A DNA stretch of 64,000 nucleotides, taken from Dryomyza anilis (taxonomy: Eukaryota > Arthropoda > Insecta > Diptera > Dryomyzidae). The stretch spans positions 103,924,040-103,988,039 of the forward strand of contig OX638130.1 in the NCBI GenBank assembly GCA_951804985.1, in the 5' to 3' direction. A program made the translations under genes and the position numbers. Numbering within the stretch: position 1 is the first letter of the stretch; every line of letters begins with the position of its first letter. The notes beneath the pieces were generated by a model. The model saw nothing but the letters and a program-made list of their open reading frames with translations, was not told where the DNA came from and made no database searches. This document shows positions 40,571-53,420 of this stretch, one piece after another.

Positions 40571-41764
40571 GTTTTATTGGTATGCATGATTTCATTAGAT
40601 TCATCGTATTTTTTTTTTCTTTTTGTAAAATTATTTGTTAAATTATTATTGCAAACAAAACATAGCCATGAACGGGTTAAAATAAACACTGTAGCACAGG
40701 TGTTTCCTTCATTTGACTCCTACGCTATATGTTTTTCTGGCTTTCATTTGTTTTTCCTCGGATTTTCCTTTATAATATTTCAAGTGTGTTTTTCAATTGT
40801 TATTTTTCTGCGTTGTTGTTTTTCTTTTATTATTTTTTATTTTATTTGTTTAAGCAAGTTGAGGAAAATGCATTCGTAAACATTTTCAATACCTGTTTTG
40901 TACGGTGGGCAGCAGTCGTTCGTTTGTTCTTTATGGCAACAGGGTGGTTGCTATGACAGGCAAGGCAGGTGGTTTTCAGTTGTTGCTGATGCCGCTGCTG
41001 CTGCTGCTTTAAGTTGCACTCACGTTGCAACTAACTTTGAGCTTTTTGAATGTAGTTGTTCGTTCTTGTGCAATTTTCTGAGAATTTTTCATGAGCTCTG
41101 TCTGTGGTGCTGCGGCGTCGAGTTCAATGCACTTTGGAAGCTTTTTTGTTTTTGTTGGTATGTGTGCTAAAACCACATCTGCATTATTTACACTCTTTCC
41201 TTTGTTTCATGTGAATTATATGTATTTTTCTTTAAGTGTAAACTTGTGCAGAAAAAGTAGTACAAAGGGCAAAAGTTATGAGAATGTTTTTAATATTAAA
41301 TATAGCATGTTTCTGAGATTTACATTCGATAGAAATGCAAATATTAATTAAAAAAACAAACCATGGTATTGAATTCATTGCGCAGAACTTGAATAATGTT
41401 CAAAAAAAAATTGTATTTCTATTACAATAATTAATTTTGACACAAATTCGATTGAAACAAGTTTCCCATATTAAGGGGGTGTGCGAATTCGACTAAATTG
41501 CTGACTAAACTAAATTGAATGGGTTCACATTCGATCATAATTCAGTAACCGGTAATTGTTAAAGTCCGTAATCAACCCATTATCATATCGGCACTATCAT
41601 GCCAAAGGGGCGAATGTGTAATTTTTGACATTTGCGTTTTTTCTACATTTTTGAATGTAGTATTTCTTCAAGTGTACTGTGCCAAAATTATGTGTGGTTT
41701 TGTTGGATATTTCTAGCCATAAAAGAAAAAACCAAAAGGACGCATTCGAAAAATTGAAAATGTT
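40571..41764. other. Spacer, partly CA/CT-rich
   Basis: The 40,890-41,160 part has more balanced composition with (GCT)n, but no frame is convincing on either strand. CATGCCAAAGGGGCGAAT at about 41,599 resembles the end of the hairpin element at 41765, so the older boundary of that family may lie here. Confidence 0.35.
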
Positions 41765-42044
41765 GTCATGCCAAAAGGGCGAATCTTTTCGGTTTTTTGC
41801 CATAACTTGTTATTGGTATAAGTTAAAATAGTGGTGTAAAGGTATTAATTGTTTGTTTTTAAAGCACCTATCATCATTATTTTAAAATATTTGTATGAAA
41901 TGTTTGGAAAATTATTTTTAAATAACGATGCCAATCGATAGGTGCTTTGAAAACAAACAATAAATGCCTTTACACCACTATTTTATCTTACACCAATAAA
42001 GAGTTATGGCAAAAAAACGAAACGATTTGCCCTTTTGGCATGAC
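41765..42044. mobile_element. 280-bp long-hairpin element, first of two adjacent
   Basis: Ends GTCATGCCAAAAGGGCGAAT and ATTTGCCCTTTTGGCATGAC pair at 19 of 20 positions. The pairing continues inward through TTTTTTGCCATAAC, AAATAGTGGTGTAAAGG and TTTAAAGCACCTATC to a loop of about 50 bp at 41,880-41,930, giving a stem of about 115 bp. No coding content. Confidence 0.85.
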
Positions 42045-42070
42045 GTGATTTTCAGTTTTTCAAATTTCTT

Positions 42071-42341
42071 CGTTTTTTGCTATAACTTTTTATTGGTGCA
42101 TGATAAAATAGTTGTGTAAAGGTATTAATTGTTTGTTTTTAAAGCACCTTTCGTTTGGCATCAGTATTTAAAAATATTTTGCTACACATTTTTGCTGCAA
42201 ATAACAAATGTCAAATTAATGTTTGGCAAATCATTTTTAAATAATGATGCCAATCGATAGGTGCTTTGAAAACAAACAAGAAATGCCTTTACATTACTAT
42301 TTTATCTTGCGCTAATAAAAAGTTATAGCATAAAAAACAAA
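42071..42341. mobile_element. 271-bp long-hairpin element, second of two adjacent
   Basis: Same arms as the element at 41765 (CGTTTTTTGCTATAAC, TTTTTAAAGCACCTTTC, GATAGGTGCTTTGAAAAC, AAGTTATAGCATAAAAAAC), same orientation, but a longer loop and without the GTCATGCC outer ends. The two lie 27 bp apart. Confidence 0.8.
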
Positions 42342-43389
42342 AATATTTGGATTTTGGTCAGGATATAGTCTCACAAAATCCGTATTTATAATTCGGTATG
42401 TTGTCCAAATCCAAAGATATTTTATATGCAATTATATTTGCTAAAACTGCGCCAACTAAATTTTTTGCTGCATTGACAAATATTCATATTAGCAAATAAA
42501 GCGCTTGATTTTACAAAGAATAGCAAATGTTTTCATTAGATTAATGAATGCAATTAATATCGGTTGCTATATTTACGTCGATTATTTTTTCTGTGTAAAA
42601 GCATAGTGCTTTCGAGCTAAAATAAATCTACAGATGTTTTTTTAATATCTACTATATACAAATATTTATTTGTATCTGTTGCAACTTTTCCATTTGCAAT
42701 TTATGCGTCCAATATGTTGCTGTTGCTCGCTCTCACTAGCTGTCGATTGACAACAATTGTGTACTGTTGCTGCAAAAGGTCAACAAGTTTTACGCTACGC
42801 CCCACCATTTACAATTTATGTCTTGGAATTTATGGAGGAACCTTTTATAATGTTAATGATGATGAGCAAATATTTTGTGTGTGTCTGTGTATTTGTGGAT
42901 CTATCCGGCAATTGTTGTTGTGTTAAAATTATGTTGTCGGCTGATAAAAATGTTGTCGGTTAATAATTACGTTGCTGTTGCAGTAGTTTGGCCATTGTAA
43001 TAAAGTTATTTCTGGATCTGAATAAAATACATGCCATGCCACCCATCCAACCATAATTTCTGTGTTTTGATGTCATATGTAATACTTTGGAAAAATTTGT
43101 CATCGCATGAAAAGTTTTTTTTTTTTTGTATATTTTATTTTAATTTTAATTAGTCACAATAACTAATGAACTTTGTTGTTAATTGTGGTTAATGTTGCTG
43201 TTGTTTTTCATGGCAACTGTTGCCTGCATTGTCTGGGGAATCGTTTACCACGCCTTTGGCTTTATTATAATTGAATCACATTGTAGAAAGTGAAATTAAA
43301 CTTTCATGTAATTGTAATTAATTAATGCAGAAAAATATGTAAAACAATTTAATGCAAATTAATTAACTCAGTTTAATTGAGAAAAATCA
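42342..43389. other. AT-rich spacer
   Basis: No gene or defined element. Frames near 42.7-42.96 kb are short and unsupported. Confidence 0.35.
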
Positions 43390-45200
43390 CATAAATAAAA
43401 AAAAAAAACAAAATGAAAAACAGAATAAAAGTTATAAAAAAAATAAAAAGCTAAAATATATTAACAAAAATTTAATAAAAAAAAATTAAATAAAAAAAAT
43501 AATAAATTTAAAAAATGAATAAAATTAAAAAAAAAATAATAAAATTAAAAAAAAAAAAAATAATAAAATTAAAAAAAAATAATAAAATTAAAAAAAAAAT
43601 AATAAAATTAAAAAAAAATAATAAAATTAAAAAAAATAATTAAACTAAAAAAAAAAATAATGAAATTGAAAAAAAAAATAATAAAATAAAAAAAAATTAA
43701 AAATAATAAAATAGAAATAATAAAATAAAAAATATATAATAATAAAAAGAAAAAAAATAATTTAAAAAAAACTTTAAAAATAAAAAATATCAGCATTTCC
43801 ACAGAAAAGTCTACCTTTGTCACATCTCTTAAATTGTTTATACTTTAGGACCATGCAGTTCAATTGTTTTCTTCTCTCTTACTGAATATAGAGCTACTAA
43901 AAAGAAAAGAATCGATTAATATTAAAAATTATTAATATTTTTTTCCATTCGACTAATTAATGAAAAACAATAAATAGCAATAACAATAAAACATTTGCAA
44001 AAATAAAGATAAAACAAAAAATAAAATAAAATACATAAAAAAATATAAAAAAATTAAACGAATAAAATTGTAGTAAAAAAAATAACAAAATATTTTATAA
44101 TACAAAAATAATATATATTAAATAGATATATAAGAAAATAAAAAAAAAATAAAAAATGAAAAATAAATAATAAAATAAAAATATTGTATAATACAAAAAA
44201 ATATATATTAAAAAGATATATAAAAAATAAATGAAATTAATAAGAAAATAAATAAAAATTAATAAGAAAATAAATATATAAAAAACTAAATAAAAAATAA
44301 ATAAAATAAAAAATTAAATAAATAATAAATAAAATAAATAAAAAATAAAATAAATACAAAATAAAATAAATAAAAAAAAAAATAAAAGAAAAGTAAAAAA
44401 AAAATAAAAAAAAAGTAAAAAAAAAATAAAAAAAAAGTAAAAAAAAAATAAATAAAAAAAAAATAAAAAAAAAATAAATAAAATAAAAATAAAATAAAAT
44501 AAATAAAAATAAAATAAATAAAAAATAAATTAAATATAAATAAAATAAATTAAATAAAAAAACAAATAAAAATAAAATAATTAAAAATAAAATAATTAAA
44601 AATAAAATAAATAAAAAATAAATTAAATAATTAAAAATAAAATAATAAAAACTAAAATAAAATAATTAAAAATAACATAAAAAAAATAATAAAAAAAATA
44701 ATTTATAAAATAAAAAAAAACATAAAATAAAAAATAAAAAAACATAAAATAAAAAAAAATAAATAAAAAACATAAAATAAAATAAAAAAAAAATAATATA
44801 ATTAAAAATAAAAAAATAAAAAACCAAATAATCAAAAGTAAAAATAGAAAAAATAACAATAAATTAATAAATAAAAAAATAAAATAAATAAAAAAGAAAA
44901 TAATAAAAAAAATAATTTAAATAAAAAAACAAATAAAAAATAAAATAAAATAATTAAAAATAAAATAAATAAAAAATAAATAAATAAAATAAAAAAAATA
45001 AAATAATTAAAAATAAAAAATAAAAAAATAAAAAATAAAAAAATAATAAATAAAAAATAAAAAAATAAAAACAAAATAAAAAAAGTAAAAATAAAAAAAA
45101 TAAAAAACAAAATAATTAAAAGTAAAAATATAAAAAAATAAATACAAAAAAAAATAATACATAAAAAATATAAAATAAATACATAATAAAGTTTAATTAA
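43390..45200. repeat. 1.8-kb A-rich low-complexity tract (AAATAAA-type)
   Basis: Almost pure A and T on +, as runs of A separated by single T or AT (AAAATAAAATAAA), with only scattered G and C. A 70-bp island of normal composition at 43,795-43,960 interrupts it. Long minus-strand frames made only of F, I, L and Y come from the composition and are not genes. Confidence 0.9.
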
Positions 45201-48200
45201 ATCATGAACCATGAAATATAATAAAAATGTAAATTTTTTGGAGAAAAGTCAGAACGTGATCCACTTTACCCCAGTTTCCATTATATAAAAGAAATATTAA
45301 AAATTGTATAAATTTAAAAATGAATAAAAACAAACAAAAATATCAAAAAGTGTATCTAAAAATGTAGTTTATTTATTAAAAACTAAACAATTTAAACAAT
45401 TGTATGTCATTCGGGCTGTGCACCACATTTGTACCCATATTAATCTCATTACATCTGCAAGTACTACGTGTATCTTTTGATCTACACGCACGCATGAGCT
45501 TATTCGTATTGTATCTATGCGTTTGTTCGCTCGCTCGTCATTTGCATCATTTTCCACGCTCTCGTGGCCTTTTTTTTTGTTTTTTTTTTTTACTTTTCAA
45601 ATTTACATTTGACACGCTACCGTCGACACTGTTCGCTTTAACGGTTATTTACTCAGCAAATGGTATTGCAAGACACCGAAATGTGGTGCCACAATGAAAA
45701 AAATACTAAAAACAGAAAGCGAAAAAAGTTGGCAACAACGCACGCAACCCAACACCATGGGTCACGCCCTGGCGTCACTGCTTTGGTTGTTACTGGGTTA
45801 TTTCAGTCCAAATTGTTGAATTTTGTTTGTGCTTTTAATTAAGAAGCTAGTTTTTCATTTCTTTGAGCAATAAAAATGCACTCTTTTTTTATTTAATCTA
45901 GAATTAGCGGCAATTTTATGAAAGTTACTTTGTATACTTTAAAAAGCAATGTCAAATGGCATGAGAAAAATTATACGAAAATGTATACAGAAGTTAAAAA
46001 ATGTTCTAGAAGTCATCGTGTTCATAATATACATAACCCATCTATTAAAATTGGGTCAAATTGACCCACTTATTGTCATAAATATAAGATTTGATATGTT
46101 TTTTTATGAAATTATTTTCTTCAATTATTTAATTAAAGAAAAAAAAAATATATATATATTTTATACTTGATTTTATCAAATTTTCTTAATATACAAATTG
46201 TTCTTTATTTTATAAAATTTTCTTGATTTAACCAAGTTTTATGGATTTACTAAAAATTTTCCACAAGAAAAGTCTTCATCGGAAAATTTTTCCGCTTGAC
46301 TTTGAAATGAATTTTCTGGAATTGTCTTGGTGAAGTATTGTCAGAGAAGAATTAAGCAGCTCATTTTCAAAATGTGCTATTTGAAACGGAGATAGGTGTA
46401 GTAAATCGCGAATTACTCTTTCTTAATGGCAGAATCCAGTGTAGGGCAATTTTTATTTGAAATAAAAACTAACGAATAAATTATTTTTATTCTTCTTTCC
46501 AAATAATGAATAAATTGTTTTTTTTTTTTTTGTTTACTCAGAATTTATTTGTCAATTCTTTAGTTTTTATTCAAAAATTTTAAATAACGAATAAATTTGG
46601 TTTGTATGGAAAACATTTCAAATTTATTTGTAATTTACATTTAGAATAAATTTGTATTCACAAATAATTTATTTGAATAAATTTGCTTGAATAAAAAAAA
46701 TTGATTAAAATATCAAATAACGAATAAATGATTGAAAACTATTTTTTTGAATAACGATTGAAAAACTAATAAAAAACATTTTGTTTGAATTGTTTTTTTT
46801 TTTTTAATACAAATTTATTTGAAAAATGCCACAGAGTGGTAGAATCAAATTGAAAAGGTGTTTTCAATTTCTAATATTTTTATTATTTCGTTCTGTATAC
46901 ATTCACTTTTTTTATATTTAAGTGCATAGCACGTTTTAAAAATAAGCTCCTCAATTGTCCGTAAATTCTTTTAGTATTTAGATTATAATATATAAAATTC
47001 TTACCCAAAAAATTTTACCAGAAACATATTTTTTAATAATTTCACAAAATGTATTATGAAAAGATTAAAATTTTGTTTTTAATAGTTTTATTTTATTTAT
47101 AGTTCCCCCAAATGTTTAAATCATTATTAACTCTTGCCAAATAGAGCACATTTTTAATATCATAAAAATATAGAATTGTCTAAAAAATATTAATGCTATT
47201 TATAATTTTAAAAAGCTTTTATCAAAAATGTTTTTCGTTGTTGTGACCAGCAGCCCCAGACTAAACCAAATCTAACAAAAGCTGTCGAAAATGATGATGG
47301 TGATGACGACGACTACGACGAAATGACGTAATATGTCTACATTCTATTTTTTTTTTTTTGTTTAAATTCAATTTGTAAATGATTCAATATGTTGTTGTGA
47401 TTGTTAGTCACCGTGTGTTCTAAAGAAGTTTTGCAATTTTATTTTAATGAAATTCAAATTCTAAAAATTCAATAAATGTGCTAAATTACGTCAGAACTAA
47501 ATAGTACGATTATGGTATCATTGTAAAATTACATATGAAACAACTTTTGTTATTATGGTTTTATTTTATAGCATTGAAACAATCAATAAGGAAAATGGCA
47601 GGTTTTTTGTTGTATATTCTAGCATAATAATATAAAAATTCTATAAAGGACAATGACAAGTTATGATTTAGGAAAATATCAAGTTTTGAATTTGGAAAAT
47701 AATATTAAGTATTAGGATTTATTTTTTTATTTTCTGGGGATACTCATTTTATTTTCTTACCATTTATACAAAATCTATAATGTTTTTAATTCCCACTATT
47801 CAATAAAATATAATGATATCTCCATGTATGTCCATTATTGTTCACGTGGAGGGAAAAAAGTTCTAAAATCCAGAAGGAATCAAGAAGTATACGGAGTGAT
47901 ATACAGCTAAAAGAAAAATCCCTTATTTCAAGAAAAGGTTTTACTTAATTGTCAAAAAAGTAACTTAGTAGAATTATTCTTGAATAGAAAATTTGACTTA
48001 GTTACTTTCAACAGACAGATACAACGATACATACGAGCGAATATTACAGACAAAGAAAGACCGTTGAAAACAACAACAGATACATGAACACGTGTTCATT
48101 TTGCGAAGAATACACAACAATTGTGCGTGTTCTTTTTGATTTTTAATAATCGATAAATTAAATTCTATAAATCCAGTAGAATAAAGTTTGATTATTTTAT

Positions 48201-49388
48201 TGATAACTAAGTAATTTGTTTTCTTAGTATTCAGATGACAAATTCTTGAATTTTAGTAGTATTTTATTGATATTAATCAAATTCTATTATTTTTCTTTCT
48301 AACTGAATTCTTCTCGAGTTTTAGAATTTTATTTCCCTCCGTGCATTAATCACATTTCCACCGAGTACCATACAATAAATACCAAAATGACTAAAGTGCA
48401 TCTGCTATCATGCAAAATATCTTTTCTTTTTTTTTTTGTATCTCTCTAGAATTCAAATTTATCGCTCAATTGCATTTACATGTAGATTAGCATTTACTTG
48501 AGATTTATTATACAAGAAAATACAAAATAGCAAATTTATTATTAAAAAAAAAGTAGCAATAAAATTGCATTATATAATATCATTCCATCATTGACTTTCA
48601 TTCTTTACCACTAGCTTTATCTCTTTCTAACATAGTTAAGTCTAAAGCAGTTTTATGTTTTCATTTGACTCTTTGTCTCTTTTTGACTCACGCTCTGCTC
48701 TTTCACTCACAGTACATTGACAGTGAAAACTGTGCCCAAAATTAAACATGGCCTCCCTCTCTCTACCGCTTTAACGAATTTTGTACCATCATCGTCTCCA
48801 AATTACCACAGTCGCTTGAACTTGGTGAAAACTTGGCGTAGTTTCATGCATTTAAACTTCAAATCTTGTTCTTATTTTTCTACTTTGTGAAACTGCCTCT
48901 TCTTTTGGTTTTTCTTCATCTTCTTCTACTTATGAGATGCCTCTAAGTGCAGTGCGGAAAAATTTGTTCACAGTTGAGCGCAACTGGAGACGCGCTTGGT
49001 TGCCTCATTGTCAGTGTTTACACTTTTGTACGATCGGAGTAGAACTATTTATTTTATTTATGCCTAAAAAGTTTTACTTTTTTACTTATGTGGACAGCTT
49101 AACTTCTGTTTATTTGTCTACTTCTATTTTTATCACAATCTTGTCAAAAATTCTACCGCATTTTGTTGTATATTAAATTTTATATTAATTTAATAAATAT
49201 GTTAGATGAAGTCAATATCGTCGTTGTAGAACTAAAAGTCACGAAATACATTTTCAAAATGTAAAATATTCATTTACAAAAATCTTTATATATCTGTCAA
49301 TTTTTAATCGATGATCTCAATTATTTTATCACATGACAAGAAAATGTAGATCTATCAATTGATATTTCAACTTTAAAAATGCATCAAT
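45201..49388. other. Long AT-rich non-coding region
   Basis: No gene supported. 45,480-45,840 is more balanced in composition and contains a 20-codon frame MGHALASLLWLLLG.. after a CACCATGG context, too short to call. 46,440-46,840 is dense in GAATAAATT motifs. The remainder is empty. Confidence 0.4.
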
Positions 49389-49706
49389 TAATAATAATAA
49401 TAATAATTTGGCGCTACAGTCCTGTTTAGAACTTCGGCCGAGCTCTCTCACCATTTTGAGCTGTGCGTGTTATATTTGTACTCAAATTGGTGGGACCTAC
49501 AGTTTATTGCCGAATCCGAACGGCGGGTGAGAGCTTTTCATAGGCAATGTTTTACTCTCGTAGGTTTTCCATTTACTGCCGAGAGGTAGCGCGGTATAGA
49601 AAAATGTTTCTATGAAAAGATGATGTTAGCCCCAGTCCAGGCTTGAACCGGGGACCTTTCGGCTCGCAGTCCAACGCACTAACCACTGAGCTACCGCGGC
49701 TACGTA
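49389..49706 (-). mobile_element. tRNA-headed SINE, copy 2
   Basis: On -, the head holds A box TAGCTCAGTGG (canonical) and B box GGTTCAAGCC, then the same body as copy 1 and a (TTA)n tail represented on + by AATAATAATAATAATAATTT. The anticodon-loop position reads CTGCGAG here against CTGCAAG in copy 1. Confidence 0.88.
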
Positions 49707-49824
49707 GTTCTTACTACTTTTTTGCTGTGTTATACAATATTTAGTTGAAATCTATTTCCGAACCTTCATATTGAAAAAATAAATGGATGAACTCGATCAG
49801 TGGATACTTAGAACCGGTATACCG

Positions 49825-50372
49825 AAACTGTTTCATTAAAAATATTAAAATCGAACCGCGATTTTGATTCCCCTTTATACTGTTCACATTATTGAATATA
49901 GCTCTTTTTTTAAATGTTTTTTAATTTTTATTTTGAATTATTTCGTCTTATGAAATACTGGTGATTTTCAAATCTACTACTTTTTGCGCTTTTCTGCTAC
50001 TGCCTTCTATATAATTCTACTGCCTTCTTTTATAATTCTACAGCGAAAATGTAAAATCTGAACCCTGCTACTTTTACTTCTTCAGCTCTACTGAAAATCA
50101 ACTAAACTGTTGCATTAAAAAAATTAAAATCCAACCCCGTTATTGGTTTCCCTTTATATTGTTCACATTTTTGCATATAGCTCTTTTTTAAAATGTTCTT
50201 TAATTATTATTTTGAATAGTTTCGTCTTATGAAATATTAGAGATTTTCAAATCTACTACTTTTTACACTTTTCTGACTGATACTGCCTTCTTTTTTTAAA
50301 ATTCTACTGCGAAAATGTAAAATCTGAACCCTGTTGTTTGCTCTTCTTCAGCTCTACTGAAAATCAACCACA
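49825..50372. repeat. Two-copy direct duplication, 279-bp period
   Basis: AAACTGTTTCATTAAAAATA at 49825 and AAACTGTTGCATTAAAAAAA at 50104 start two similar blocks that share GATTTTCAAATCTACTACTT, GTAAAATCTGAACCCTG and TCAGCTCTACTGAAAATCAA. The duplication is divergent by roughly a tenth by eye and non-coding. Confidence 0.75.
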
Positions 50373-50579
50373 ACAACAAGAACCAAAGAGCATAATCATG
50401 AAATAACCACATACGTTGTAGCCCCTCCAACTTCGTCTTCAAAGATCTTTCCAGTTTTTCAACGTCAGCGCTGCAAGGAGCGCCAATTTAATTTTCATAA
50501 TTCTTTTTTTTTTTTTTGTTATTCTACTATTTTCCCTCCAAAGCCTAGTTCAAGAAATCGCCCGCAGGCGTCACTGACG

Positions 50580-50921
50580 TTAACTCCCCGCAACAGCAGC
50601 AGCATTCTGCTGAGTGTGCCTTTCCTCGAAGATGATGAGTCTTAAAATTGCTTTTGGTTGGATTTCCCAGTTGCTGCGTTGCCTTTTTAAGCCTCCTTTT
50701 CCGCCATTAAATTCATTCTCTACTCTCTGCACGCTACAGTCTACCTCTTGCCTGTTCCGTGTCTGTTTCAATTGCATTTGTTTGTTGCGGTCCCAGGCGT
50801 CGGTCGCGGTAGAGTAGTGAGTCCATTGAACTGTTGCACCACCGGTACGCGGTTTTGTGGTCGTGGTGCCGCCACCGTCGCTGCCGCCTGTTGTAACCTG
50901 GACGCCAGTAGATAAAACTAA
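50580..50921 (-). CDS. Weak candidate coding exon, hypothetical
   Basis: The minus frame is open from 50921 to a stop at 50580 (113 codons) in a CpG-richer island. It begins after a possible acceptor (GGCGTCCAG/GTTACA, 50897) and reads VTTGGSDGGGTTTTKPRTGG, then WTHYSTATDAWDRNKQ and a basic, Q-rich part. An overlapping plus frame at 50614-50817 is also open, so openness alone is not evidence. No domain recognised. It could equally be a leader exon or enhancer. Confidence 0.2.
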   Translation of the reverse strand, partial: LVLSTGVQVTTGGSDGGGTTTTKPRTGGATVQWTHYSTATDAWDRNKQMQLKQTRNRQEVDCSVQRVENEFNGGKGGLKRQRSNWEIQPKAILRLIIFEERHTQQNAAAVAGS

Positions 50922-51536
50922 CTATATAAAGCAGTTAATATTTGTATTTATTTGGTGGTTTTACTTAATGCATTTGCACAAGAGAGGCAGAGGTTACGTT
51001 TTGTAAACCTATCAGGGAGTGATTATCTTTTTTGCGTCTGTTTTATCTCTGTGGTTACCTTAAAATAATCATGTTTTTTTTACATTTCACTGCTGTCCAC
51101 CACCATCACCATTTTAATGTAAATTTTTTGTAACAAAATTTTCAGAGCATAACTTGCTTCAATTTCTAATAATAACATTGGGGTATTCGTGATTTACACT
51201 CATATTAAATATTCAATACATAGTCAGGGAGAATATTATTTCTGTTTATTTTACGTTTTTATTTAGCTATAATAATTATTATGTTATTTGGTGACATTTT
51301 TATTTTATAAATATTGAAATTTGTTTTCAAAAAATCTCGAAAAGCCTTTCATGAGATAAATAACCGTACTGTTTAAAACCGTTTAATTCTTAAACCCAAT
51401 ACCCTATTTTAGTTATTAATTTATTTTTAAAAAAAATCAGAAATAAATCGATATTAAAAACTGACAAAAACGTTTTTTATAATAGTTGTAAAAAGGTTTT
51501 TAAAAAGTATGCAAAACAATTAAATTTTTGTCTACC
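50922..51536. other. AT-rich spacer
   Basis: No gene. A short member of the AAACCG family lies near 51,370. Confidence 0.35.
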
Positions 51537-51800
51537 CCAGACATAATTTTCGGCAGGGTCGAGGCAGTTCAGTAACATTTTCTCTACATATTTCCAACAG
51601 ACAAAGGCGGAGTTTGTATCGCAAGCTGTCTGTTTTCTACCCATTCCCTAAATATGCCGTGAATCTACCATTAAACTGCCATCAAATTTTACAACTTGCT
51701 TTACACTTCAAGATATTCTATTTAGCTGTGCGTTTGCCGGAAGTATGCCCGAAATATTACTAAAAATACCAAATATTTTGTCTGGGATAATATCAACTTT
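51537..51800. repeat. Interspersed repeat related to 1651-1955
   Basis: ACAGACAAAGGCGGAGTTTG, AAATATGCCGTGAATCTACC and TTTGCCGGAAGTATGCCCGA match the copy in APC1 intron 2 and the one at 57850-58310. The right inverted end is not present. Confidence 0.55.
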
Positions 51801-51924
51801 TAATTTTTATTAAAATTATAAATCAAATTGAAGGTTATATCTTTTGTTTTTTATTTAAGATATTCGAAATATGAACAAAGAATATCAAAAAAATATTATC
51901 ATTTAAAATCATAATCGGAACGAT

Positions 51925-52960
51925 ACTGCTTTATCGCAGGAAAAGGGAAGGCAATCAGATTATAGCAGCTAAAAGTTAAGTAACTTTCTAGAAGAAAAAT
52001 TAGAAGCAAAGGTATCCTGGCTGTATCAGCAAAAACATTATATCGAAATTTCTTTGTTTTAAGTTCTTAAAAGTAGTTTTATGGTAGAAAAATGGAAGGC
52101 CTGACTAGCAAAATCATATAGAAATGTCTATTTTAAAGTTACTAAAAGTAGATTTATAGCAGGAAATTGGAAGGAAAATATTTATAGTCAGATTATATTT
52201 TCCTTCCAATTTCCTGCTATAAATCTACTTATAGTAACTTTAAAATAAACATTTCTATATAATATCAAAAATATTATATCAAAAATATTATGTAGATATT
52301 GGTGTTTTTGAAGTCTTTAAAAGTCGTTTTTTTTAGCAGAATAATGGAAGGCAATAATCTGACTATATAATCAAAAATGTTATGTAGAAATTTGAGTGTG
52401 TAAAGATTTTACCAGTAGTTTTATAGCAGAAAAATGGAAGGTAAAGGTAAACTGCTCAGCAAAATGGAAGGCAAGTGAAATCAAACTGTAGGAGGCTAAA
52501 ACAGTATATAGAAATTTTTGTATTATAGTTTTTAAGAGTTGTCTTATCGCAGGAAAATGAAAGGCAAATGTAATCTGACTATAACAGCAAACTTATTTAG
52601 AAATTTGTGTGTTTTCAGTTTTTAGGAGTAGTCATATAGCAGACAAATGGAAGGCAAAGGTAATCTGACAATAGGAGCTAAAATATTATGTAGAAATTTT
52701 GTGTGTTTGACGTTTTTAAACGAAGTTTTCTAGCAGGAAAATGGTAGAGAAAGGTAACCTGACTGTATCAGGGAAAAACAGTATATAGAAATTTGTGTTT
52801 TTGCAATTTATAGCCAAAACATGGAAGCATTGTCTCATGGTAGACATGCCTGTATCTGTCATTTTATTTCCAATTATATTGTCTACCTTCATTTTACATT
52901 ATCTTTGCCTATTTTGCCTTCACACTATAGCAGGAAATAGGTAGGTTTGACTACCTAAAA
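51925..52960. repeat. Degenerate tandem array (about 75-150 bp units) with AGCAGGAAAATGGAAGGC motif
   Basis: The motif AGCAGGAAAATGGAAGGCAA and the linked TTATATAGAAATTTGTGT.. block recur at about 51936, 52083, 52158, 52337, 52423, 52546, 52637 and 52733. A palindrome with arms of about 55 bp is embedded at 52124-52246 (arms contain AGTAGATTTATAGCAGGAAA and its inverse). Non-coding. Confidence 0.75.
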
Positions 52961-53076
52961 GCTTCCTATAAAGTGTGAATCATCATCATATTAATATATT
53001 TCATTTTAAAATCTTGATTCATAATATTGATAACTACAGAACATCAATGCTTCAAATTCATTATCAATATGATGAA

Positions 53077-53420
53077 CTAGCTGGACCCGTGCACAGCGTT
53101 GCCCGTGCTAAGTTTTTGTAAATCCAAAAATATATCTTTTTAAAGTTAGGATGCATTCACGCCCCTTTTCCACTTTTTAGTGCATGCCTACGTCGCCCTT
53201 TGTCCAGTCCCGCTCTCATTCTACGTGAAGATTACAATGAACTTTTGTTTCGATTTTTACAACTCTGCTGTTAGTAGGTCAGGAGTTATAACAATTTTAA
53301 TGTTTTGGTTATAGGGAGGTGTCACGCCTCGTTATCAAATTCCGCCCACATTCAACGTGACGACTGGAGTTTTAAATATGGACATTTGATTAAATTTTTA
53401 TAACTCTATAATAACAATTA
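53077..53420 (-). mobile_element. Helitron 3' end (fragment)
   Basis: On +, ACTAGCTGGACCCGTGCACA is the inverse of the 3' end of the complete element at 60109-61116 (..GTGCACGGGTCCAGCTAG), with CTAG as last bases at 53080-53077 and T as next base on the minus strand. It shares the internal CGCCCTTTGTCCAGTCCCG and ATTCTACGTGA blocks. The 5' part is missing. Confidence 0.78.

Noticed and set aside
44623..45212. Minus-strand frames rich in F, I, L, Y resembling membrane proteins
   Set aside because: They come from the A-rich simple tract; codon content is only TTT/ATT/TTA/TAT types with no start context.
45762..45824. Small secreted peptide MGHALASLLWLLLG..
   Set aside because: Only 20 codons; a good CACCATGG context alone is not enough.
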